This document shows, piece by piece, positions 58,746 to 64,000 of a stretch of DNA of 64,000 nucleotides. Made by a program: the position numbers and the translations under genes. The first letter of the stretch is position 1, and each line of letters opens with the position of its first letter. Source of the stretch: JACCTI01 sp038237435 (lineage in GTDB: Bacteria > Verrucomicrobiota > Verrucomicrobiia > Chthoniobacterales > UBA10450); assembly GCA_038237435.1 (NCBI GenBank), contig JBBRYT010000005.1:145180-209179 (forward strand). Direction: 5' to 3'. Under the pieces are notes generated by a model that saw only the letters and a list, made by a program, of their open reading frames with translations, did no database searches and was not told the DNA's origin.

Positions 58746-61046
58746 CTAATCCGAAACTTGCACACCAAGCGCTCGCAACTGTTGTTTCGCTTCCGCGTAA
58801 TCCGGCTTTAGGCGAAGAGCTTCTTCGAAATTATCCATCGCTGCAGCGCGTTGTCCTACCTGCAGAAAGGCGCATCCGAGATTGTAGCGCGCTTGCAGAT
58901 AATCGGGTTTCAGATTCAACGCTTTTTCATAATAGCGAATGCCCTCTTCCAACTGTCCCTGTTTAACGAAAGCGTATCCCAAATTGTTGTAGGCGTCGGC
59001 GTATTGAGGATTCAACTCTGCAGCAGACTGATAATGACTCGTCGCTTCCACGATCTGGTTCTTTGCGAGAAATGCGTTCCCCAGATTATTATGCGCTTCC
59101 GGATAGCGGGGATTGAGCTTGAGTGCCTCTTGAAAATGCACGATGGCCTCATCGGTGCGTCCTTTGAGAGATAACAGGATACCGAGGTTATTATGCGCCT
59201 CCGGTGCGTCGGGCTGGAATTGCAGCGCCTTCTCGAAGTGCGCAATGCCTTCGGCCTGGCGGCCCTTCTGCAAGAGCACGTTGGCCAGATTACCATGTGA
59301 CATCACAGAAGTCGGATCGATCTTCAATGCCGCATCGTATTGCTCGATCGCTGCCTCCGTTTGCCCTTTCTGAAGAAGAGCTACCGCAAGATTGTTATGG
59401 GCTTGGGCATAACCAGGCTGAAGCTTTATAGCCGCCTTGAAGTGATCGATCGCTGCGTCGACTTCGCCTTTCCCGAGCTGAGCGGTTCCCAAACTGTTGT
59501 GCGCCTCTGGATAGTTCGGATCGATCATTAGAGCCCTTCGGAAGTGCCCAATCCCTTCGTCGAGCTGCCCCCTTTGAAGCAGTACATTCCCAAGGTTGTG
59601 GTGGGCCTTCGGATCGTTCGGATCTATTTCCAGCGCAGTTCTAAACTGACTGAACGCCTCGTCCGCTAAACCTTTGGACGCAAGAACGACTCCCAGATTT
59701 GTGTGGGACTTTGCGCTCTCGAACTGACTGAACGCTTCATCCGCAGCGCCTCGCGACAATAGCACAAGGCCAAGGTTGTTATGGGCCATCGAAGAATGAG
59801 AATTTCTAGCTATCGTCGTGCGCCAAATCGTTTCGCTGTTGGCGTACATGCCGCTTTGACGCCAAGTAAGGACAAAGAGAAGCGATAGCAGGCCCGCACA
59901 GAGAATGCCTCTGAGAATGGCTTTCCGCTCTCCCGAAAGAACCGGCACTTTATTCATCCCAACGGCCGCGAGTGCGATGGGGCCAAGACTGGCGATGTAC
60001 TGATAATGATCGGCTACAAAGGTATAGCGGAATGTGTAGAGCATGATGAAACCAAGCATCGGGCTGAGCGTGGCAACAAAGAATACCGCGGCTACCTCAA
60101 CGCTTCGTCCGACATACCGGCGTGCGAAATAAATCGCCGCGCAACACGCGGCGCATATTAAGAGCCATGAATAGGCGAGCGGGTCCGAGGCCGAGACATT
60201 CCAGCGTGGATAGCTGAAAGTCAGCGCTGTGGGCCAAACCAGTTTCCACGTGTAAAACCAGATCGCACGACTTGCTATCAATACACGCTCGATGACACCT
60301 ATCTCGAAGATTTTTCCGTGCGTGCCTTGGTGATAACGCTCCCACCAGACCGCGACCACCCCCATGCCCAAACCTAGTAACGCAAATGGGAGGATCTGCA
60401 GGAAACGGCGCCAATCCACGGGTCTTCTCTTAATCCACAGAATTAAGAACAATGCCGCAGGTAACGTGCATGCCGTCGATTTACTGGACAACGCAAACGC
60501 ACATGAAAGCAACGCCAGTCCGTAGTGAATCCCGCGTCGTCTGTCGCGCGCCTCGACGAAATTGTTCCAGGCGAGCAGGGTTAGCAGAAAGAAGACACCC
60601 ATGAGGACATTCTTCCGTTCTGTAATCCAGGCGACGGACTCCACTTGGACAGGATGCAGAGCAAAAATCGCAGCCGCGAGCGCGGCGCCGGGTACCTTCA
60701 ATCGTGCGAGCAAACGCCACGCGAGGAGTGCATTCGTGACGTGCAGAAAAATATTTGTCCAATGATACCCGGTAGGCTCGAGCCCCCAAAGCGCGCGCTC
60801 AATCCGGAACGTCGTGTAAACGAGCGGGAAGTATTGCGATGGTGAGTCGAGCGAAAACCAGATGCGGCGCAACCCGTCCGGCGCCGTCAGTAAGGGATTT
60901 TTCGTTACGTATTCGTCATCGTCCCAAATAAAATCGCCATGCCAGGCGGGGTGGTACGCGAAAATCGTTGCCGTCGCCAGGATCATACCGAAAAGCACCG
61001 CGCGAATACTCGGAGCGCGCAACAAGTTGCCGATTTTCACGCGCAT
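58746..61046 (-). CDS. TMTC-like polytopic membrane protein with C-terminal TPR array
   Basis: From the ATG at 61046 the 766-residue protein has an N-terminal membrane part of about ten helices with the early loop FIWDDDEYVTKNPLLTAPDG, SPSQYFPLVYTTFRIERALW and FALHPVQVESVAWITERKNV, which are hallmarks of GT-C/TMTC-type O-mannosyltransferase-like proteins. A run of about nine TPR units follows (AHNNLGLVLLSRGAADEAFS, AHHNLGNVLLQRGQLDEGIG and so on). It probably glycosylates exported proteins at the membrane. The frame is open to a TTG at 61244, but that extension looks non-coding. One TPR unit is shortened (SAKSHTNLGVVLASKG). Confidence 0.83.
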   Translation of the reverse strand: MRVKIGNLLRAPSIRAVLFGMILATATIFAYHPAWHGDFIWDDDEYVTKNPLLTAPDGLRRIWFSLDSPSQYFPLVYTTFRIERALWGLEPTGYHWTNIFLHVTNALLAWRLLARLKVPGAALAAAIFALHPVQVESVAWITERKNVLMGVFFLLTLLAWNNFVEARDRRRGIHYGLALLSCAFALSSKSTACTLPAALFLILWIKRRPVDWRRFLQILPFALLGLGMGVVAVWWERYHQGTHGKIFEIGVIERVLIASRAIWFYTWKLVWPTALTFSYPRWNVSASDPLAYSWLLICAACCAAIYFARRYVGRSVEVAAVFFVATLSPMLGFIMLYTFRYTFVADHYQYIASLGPIALAAVGMNKVPVLSGERKAILRGILCAGLLSLLFVLTWRQSGMYANSETIWRTTIARNSHSSMAHNNLGLVLLSRGAADEAFSQFESAKSHTNLGVVLASKGLADEAFSQFRTALEIDPNDPKAHHNLGNVLLQRGQLDEGIGHFRRALMIDPNYPEAHNSLGTAQLGKGEVDAAIDHFKAAIKLQPGYAQAHNNLAVALLQKGQTEAAIEQYDAALKIDPTSVMSHGNLANVLLQKGRQAEGIAHFEKALQFQPDAPEAHNNLGILLSLKGRTDEAIVHFQEALKLNPRYPEAHNNLGNAFLAKNQIVEATSHYQSAAELNPQYADAYNNLGYAFVKQGQLEEGIRYYEKALNLKPDYLQARYNLGCAFLQVGQRAAAMDNFEEALRLKPDYAEAKQQLRALGVQVSD

Positions 61047-61278
61047 TCGCCGGAGCAGAGTGCCCGTCTTATCCTTAGCATAAGGCAACTGCCGCGGGGG
61101 ATAAACGTTTGTCAATCCATAAACGCCGGGCCTCACGTACCCGGTGTCGTCCGAGGATTTCGACCCTGTTAAGCGTTGCGCTGGCCATGCGGCGTTTAAC
61201 GTGATCGGGCCAAGAAGATAAGTTTTTTTTGGCGGATCAAACAAAAACCTTGCGGAGCCACGCCTTTTACCGATACAA

Positions 61279-62598
61279 ATGAGGCCATCCCTCCGCTGTA
61301 TGATTAATCCCCCCTACCCTCGAAATGGAAAAAACTCGGCGAAAAGTCGCCGGACTCTGTCAATTCTGTGTGCGGTTCTCTTTTCGGTAACCGTTACAGA
61401 GGCGCAAGTGACTTATACATTTAGTACGAGCACCGCTAGCACCTCGTGGTTGAACTCCAACAACTGGACTGGCAATGCCGGGCACTTTGCCGGCCTCAGT
61501 GCGCGCGCTACTGCCACAGCAAACGGAGCCAACAACGACATCGCAGCGTTTGGCTCTATTGCAATCGCCGGGACCTTGGGCATTAATTTCAATACGGCCG
61601 CAAACAGCAATACGGGCGTGGGCAACAATACCACTGCAAACGGTGCGCTTACCTTGGGGGCGATCGATGCTCTTGCCGCCTTAAACAAAGCGCTCACGAT
61701 TAATTCTTCTTCAACTGCCGGGACGCTGACGCTCACTGGTGTAACTCTGAATACCATCGCGAACACAATCGTTTCCAACGAAGGTACGCAGAATCTAACG
61801 CTCGCTCCGGGTACGTCGCCCGCAACGATGACAGTCGCACTTGGAAATACCACAAACAATGTCATCCAAGTGAATGGCTCCGGAAATATTACGGTCAGCG
61901 CAGTCATTAAGGACGGCACCGGAGCAAGCAATCTGACGCTCACGAGCACGGGCACCCCCGCGGGACAGTTGATCCTGAGCGCTGCATCAGCGAACACTTT
62001 TAGCGGCACGACAACAGTGGACAAGGGGACAATGAATTTAGTGACAGCCGGCGCGTTGGGCGCAACATCCGGCATCACGGTTAACAGCGGTGGGACGCTT
62101 CTTTTGAGCGGCACTGCTGGCTTGAACCGCATCAATGATGCGGCGACCTTCAACCTCAACGGCGGCACCTTTAATACTGGCGGCCTTTCGGAAGGTTCAG
62201 CCTCGGCTGCCGGCGCCGGCATCGGCGCACTCACGCTGAGCGCGAATTCCACAATCGATTTCGGAACTGGCGCCAGCATTTTGAATTTCGCCGGCCTCGG
62301 CGCTCATACGCCAATAACTGGCGCTGATCTTGCAATCCTCAACTGGAGCGGGTCGCTATCAGGCGGTGGAACGGACCAGTTGCTCTTCGTCGGGTCGGCC
62401 GCTACTTTCACCGGCCTTTACGATCAGAGCGACGTTTCCTTCAACGGCCTGACGGGTTACAACACAGTGCAGTTCTCCGGCTTTTACGAAATTGTCCCTA
62501 TCCCCGAGCCCAGCACATGGGGGGCGGGCTTGCTGACGGTGGCGGTGCTTGGCTGGAGCTTCGCGAAAAAGCGGAAAACTGAAACGCTGAGAAGCTGA
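61279..62598 (+). CDS. PEP-CTERM-sorted protein with autotransporter-type beta-strand repeats
   Basis: The 439-residue protein has an N-terminal signal segment (LSILCAVLFSVTVTEAQ), then about 370 residues of Gly/Asn/Thr-rich strands including an autotransporter-associated repeat (ANTFSGTTTVDKGTMNLVTA, GALGATSGITVNSGGTLLLS). It ends in the PEP-CTERM tripartite tail: VPIPEPSTWGAGLLTVAVLG, WSF and a basic AKKRK. The exosortase at 53.9 kb is the probable processing enzyme. The last residues (TETLRS) come from an octamer repeat. The start could be the ATG at 61300 (MINPPYPRN). It is divergent from the TMTC-like gene. Confidence 0.85.
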   Translation: MRPSLRCMINPPYPRNGKNSAKSRRTLSILCAVLFSVTVTEAQVTYTFSTSTASTSWLNSNNWTGNAGHFAGLSARATATANGANNDIAAFGSIAIAGTLGINFNTAANSNTGVGNNTTANGALTLGAIDALAALNKALTINSSSTAGTLTLTGVTLNTIANTIVSNEGTQNLTLAPGTSPATMTVALGNTTNNVIQVNGSGNITVSAVIKDGTGASNLTLTSTGTPAGQLILSAASANTFSGTTTVDKGTMNLVTAGALGATSGITVNSGGTLLLSGTAGLNRINDAATFNLNGGTFNTGGLSEGSASAAGAGIGALTLSANSTIDFGTGASILNFAGLGAHTPITGADLAILNWSGSLSGGGTDQLLFVGSAATFTGLYDQSDVSFNGLTGYNTVQFSGFYEIVPIPEPSTWGAGLLTVAVLGWSFAKKRKTETLRS

Positions 62599-62602
62599 AA
62601 GC
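62571..62602. repeat. Four-unit octamer arm at the 3' end of the PEP-CTERM gene
   Basis: The units GCGGAAAA, CTGAAACG, CTGAGAAG, CTGAAAGC are of the same octamer type as the arms of element B. The stop codon of the PEP-CTERM gene (TGA, 62596-62598) lies in the last unit. No inverted partner is visible nearby. Confidence 0.6.
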
Positions 62603-62680
62603 CGAGCTGCTTAAAGCCGGGAAGGTCGGCAGCAGCGGATCTGCAAGAGCTTGCTGGGAAGAAGAAGAAGAAGAGAAGAA

Positions 62681-62704
62681 GGGGTCAGTCCTCACTATTG
62701 ACAC
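62681..62704 (+). repeat. REP-like 24-mer, copy 1
   Basis: The sequence starts GGGGTCAGTCCTCA and ends CTATTGACAC. Four exact copies in the same orientation lie between 62.6 and 63.8 kb. This one follows a GAAGAA-rich stretch. Its association with RAYT-type fragments supports a REP-like nature. Confidence 0.7.
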
Positions 62705-62735
62705 AAAGAGAAGCTTCGATGAACAGGTCCGCCTG

Positions 62736-62768
62736 ATGGCTCGTCAGCTACGCCTGGAATACGAGGGA
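62736..62768 (+). pseudogene. N-terminal fragment of a REP-associated tyrosine transposase (RAYT)
   Basis: The frame reads MARQLRLEYEG, the conserved beginning of RAYT/Y1-type transposases (M-x-R-x-L-R-I-E-Y-x-G), and is cut after 11 codons by the REP-like 24-mer at 62771. Nothing of the catalytic HUH/Tyr domain remains. Confidence 0.65.
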
Positions 62769-62770
62769 AA

Positions 62771-62794
62771 GGGGTCAGTCCTCACTATTGACAC
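62771..62794 (+). repeat. REP-like 24-mer, copy 2
   Basis: Identical to copy 1; it sits directly after the truncated RAYT fragment MARQLRLEYEG and at the beginning of the 268-bp direct repeat. Confidence 0.7.
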
Positions 62795-62822
62795 ACTGGC
62801 TCGACCCGTTTAAGAACGCCGC

Positions 62823-62924
62823 ATGCCGCGACAACTGCGCCTGGAGTAGGAAGGCGCGATCTATCAGCTGATGAATCGCGGCGACCACGCGCGAAGAGAT
62901 TCGGCGCATCGTTACATTGCGTGA
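62823..62924 (+). pseudogene. Second RAYT N-terminal fragment with an internal stop
   Basis: The frame reads MPRQLRLE, a TAG stop, then EGAIYQLMNRGDHARR, matching the RAYT N-terminus through the YHxMNRG motif (here YQLMNRGD). The catalytic His of HxH is not evident and the frame closes at 62924. A second copy lies at 63788-63889 within the direct repeat. Confidence 0.7.
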
Positions 62925-62949
62925 GCAGCCGTCTCGGGTAGCATAGGGT

Positions 62950-63129
62950 GTGGGAGCATTTCAAGTAGGATGCCGAATCGAGAATCACGTCGATCGCCGG
63001 AAAGCGGCGACGGTGGCGCGGGCATTGGTGGACACTGGCAGCGAATACACTTGGATTCCCGAAAAGACGCTCGAAAAGATCGGGATTGCGGTGGAGAAGA
63101 AAGACCTCGCTTTTACTATGGAGAAGTAA
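62950..63129 (+). pseudogene. Truncated clan AA (retropepsin-like) aspartic protease
   Basis: From a GTG at 62950 the frame reads MGAFQVGCRIENHVDRRKAA, TVARALVDTGSEYTWIPEKT, LEKIGIAVEKKDLAFTMEK and a stop. LVDTGSEYTWIP is the active-site motif (DTG) of bacterial clan AA proteases, which are normally about twice this length. The gene is broken shortly before the third REP-like 24-mer at 63142. The beginning of a second copy lies at the window edge. Confidence 0.72.
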
Positions 63130-63141
63130 GGGGAGAAGTAA

Positions 63142-63165
63142 GGGGTCAGTCCTCACTATTGACAC
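63142..63165 (+). repeat. REP-like 24-mer, copy 3
   Basis: Identical to the other copies. It lies 13 bp after the stop of the truncated aspartic-protease frame and about 60 bp from the end of the RelE-type antitoxin gene. Confidence 0.7.
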
Positions 63166-63226
63166 AAAGACGGTCGCTGACCTAAGACGATTCCATGCCG
63201 CGTTCGCAATGATGGTTGCGGAGCGA

Positions 63227-63409
63227 TCAATCAGAATCGAGCTCGGCTTTGATCTGTGCCCACGGCACGCCCGGCCGACCGGCGTTCTCTGCCACCGCCG
63301 CGCGAAGCTCTATCAGGTCTTCCATGTCTTCGACACGCTTCTGGAGACGGCGCATGGCGGTAGCCAGTGATTCGAGGGTCGGCTTTTCAGTCGCGGCAGT
63401 GTCACTCAT
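63227..63409 (-). CDS. Putative antitoxin of the RelE-type pair
   Basis: The 60-residue protein reads MSDTAATEKPTLESLATAMR, RLQKRVEDMEDLIELRAAVA and ENAGRPGVPWAQIKAELDSD. It is acidic and helical, with the P-W-x-x-I/V-K-x-E-L-D end common to small antitoxins paired with RelE/ParE toxins. It overlaps the toxin gene by 8 bp and follows it, so the order is toxin first. Confidence 0.78.
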   Translation of the reverse strand: MSDTAATEKPTLESLATAMRRLQKRVEDMEDLIELRAAVAENAGRPGVPWAQIKAELDSD

Positions 63410-63650
63410 AAACGTCCTTTCTCTCCTTCACACGATATACGCTAATCAGGTCCCCTTCCAGCATGAACAAAACTCGCAAGCTGCCCACACGCAGCCGATA
63501 TTCGTGGCTTTTGGCCGTAAGCTTTTTCACGTTTCCCGCGAGATTGTCTTGCAGCGCATCCAGACGCCAGCCGATGTTGCGCCGCTGCTCCTTCGATAAG
63601 GCACGCAGTTGTCGACGCGCCTCCTCTTTTATCTCCAACCGGTAACGCAC
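63402..63650 (-). CDS. RelE/ParE-type toxin
   Basis: The 82-residue protein reads MRYRLEIKEEARRQLRALSK, EQRRNIGWRLDALQDNLAGN, VKKLTAKSHEYRLRVGSLRV and LFMLEGDLISVYRVKERKDV. The beta-strand pattern with L-x4-YRLRVGxxRVLF is typical of RelE toxins, which cleave mRNA at the ribosome. The pair lies between the two copies of the 268-bp direct repeat. Confidence 0.87.
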   Translation of the reverse strand: MRYRLEIKEEARRQLRALSKEQRRNIGWRLDALQDNLAGNVKKLTAKSHEYRLRVGSLRVLFMLEGDLISVYRVKERKDVYE

Positions 63651-63732
63651 GCATTATTCTCGCGATAGCGTTCGATCCTGGCAAGCGATCCTCGCAGGTT
63701 CAAAAGCACGCCTAAAGGGGTCGAAAAGAGGT

Positions 63733-64000
63733 AAAGGGGTCAGTCCTCACTATTGACACACAGGCTCGACCCGTTTAAGAACGCCGCATGCCGCGACAAC
63801 TGCGCCTGGAGTAGGAAGGCGCGATCTATCAGCTGATGAATCGCGGCGACCACGCGCGAAGAGATTCGGCGCATCGTTACGTTGCGTGAGCAGCCGTCTC
63901 GGGTAGCATAGGGTGTGGGAGCATTTCAAGTAGGATGCCGAATCGAGAATCACGTCGATCGCCGGAAAGCGGCGACGGTGGCGCGGGCATTGGTGGACAC
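63733..64000 (+). repeat. 268-bp direct repeat, copy 2 (cut by window end)
   Basis: It repeats 62768-63035 almost exactly, with the same RAYT fragment (63788-63889) and the start of the aspartic-protease frame (GTG at 63915, open to the window end). Confidence 0.85.
63736..63759 (+). repeat. REP-like 24-mer, copy 4
   Basis: Identical to copies 1-3 and located at the start of the second direct repeat. Confidence 0.7.

Larger units (their letters stand above)
62768..63035 (+). repeat. 268-bp direct repeat, copy 1
   Basis: This segment reappears at 63733-64000 in the same orientation, 965 bp downstream, with only two base differences noticed (near 62796 and 62916). It includes a REP-like 24-mer, a RAYT fragment and the start of an aspartic-protease gene. 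The second copy reaches the window edge, so the duplicated unit may be longer. Confidence 0.85.

Noticed and set aside
61413..62279. A 288-codon open frame on the minus strand opposite the PEP-CTERM protein gene
   Set aside because: Its Val/Pro/Ala-rich composition is the antisense image of the Thr/Gly/Asn-rich strand repeats; the plus-strand product has a signal peptide and sorting tail.
1..64000. tRNA, rRNA or riboswitch genes
   Set aside because: No cloverleaf with a GTTCRANNC arm, rRNA segment or known riboswitch core was recognised by eye; a covariance-model scan would settle it.

Overview
The window reads as one large exopolysaccharide (EPS) locus with an exosortase/PEP-CTERM module attached, followed by a decayed mobile-element zone. 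The exosortase fused to an EpsI-like domain, PEP-CTERM tails of the form PIPEPSTW, a TMTC-type membrane TPR protein, FemAB-type acyltransferase and many four-helix-bundle (S23) genes suggest a Gram-negative environmental bacterium, most likely Verrucomicrobiota (Chthoniobacterales-like). That placement is inference: there is no rRNA or housekeeping marker here.

Layout. (1) 0.1-7.5 kb, minus strand: sugar transferase, Gfo/Idh/MocA dehydrogenase, DegT aminotransferase, FemAB protein, a Wzc-like protein with a broken Walker A motif, and a hexapeptide acetyltransferase; dehydrogenase, aminotransferase and acetyltransferase fit a UDP-diacetamido-uronate route. (2) 8.2-12.7 kb, plus strand: outer-membrane barrel, Wza and tyrosine-rich Wzc. 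(3) 53.9 down to 12.7 kb, minus strand: an unbroken run of about 40 genes. It starts with a WecG/TagA-type transferase and a NusG/RfaH-like antiterminator, then carries carbamoyltransferases, a HEPN/nucleotidyltransferase island, SxtJ, DUF5989, SGNH hydrolase, a Wzt-type ATPase, an acyl-activation cassette (ACP, reductase, adenylating ligase, acetyltransferases, WbqC), methyltransferases, glycosyltransferases, a Wzy-like polymerase, two asparagine-synthase-type amidotransferases, a WcaJ-like initiating transferase and Gmd. No Wzx flippase or Wzm permease is visible. (4) 53.9-57.9 kb, plus strand: exosortase, a large TPR protein and a frameshifted PEP-CTERM remnant. (5) 57.9-64 kb: MazF-type toxin/antitoxin, TMTC-like protein, PEP-CTERM protein with beta-strand repeats, then REP-like repeats, RAYT fragments, a truncated aspartic protease, a RelE-type pair and a 268-bp direct duplication reaching the window edge.

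The most unusual signal is a family of inverted, degenerate heptamer arrays (GTAGAAA type; an octamer CTGAAANN variant also occurs). All four S23 four-helix-bundle genes sit between two such arrays pointing at each other, and the arrays abut or supply start and stop codons of neighbouring genes. ORF-less copies of the same palindrome lie in frame inside a glycosyltransferase, a carbamoyltransferase and the exosortase; two unrelated proteins share the inserted peptide VGSRKAKxENA. This looks like a minimal hairpin element resembling a 23S-rRNA intervening sequence but living in protein-coding operons.

Other items: the 9-mer TCGTTAGGC is found 13 times by eye (about 0.5 expected in random sequence), ten of them between 53.4 and 57.5 kb; a nucleotidyltransferase domain is fused to a carbamoyltransferase next to its HEPN partner; and a relic of a carbamoyltransferase 3' end lies on the far side of that toxin-like island. 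All calls come from reading the sequence; no database search was possible.
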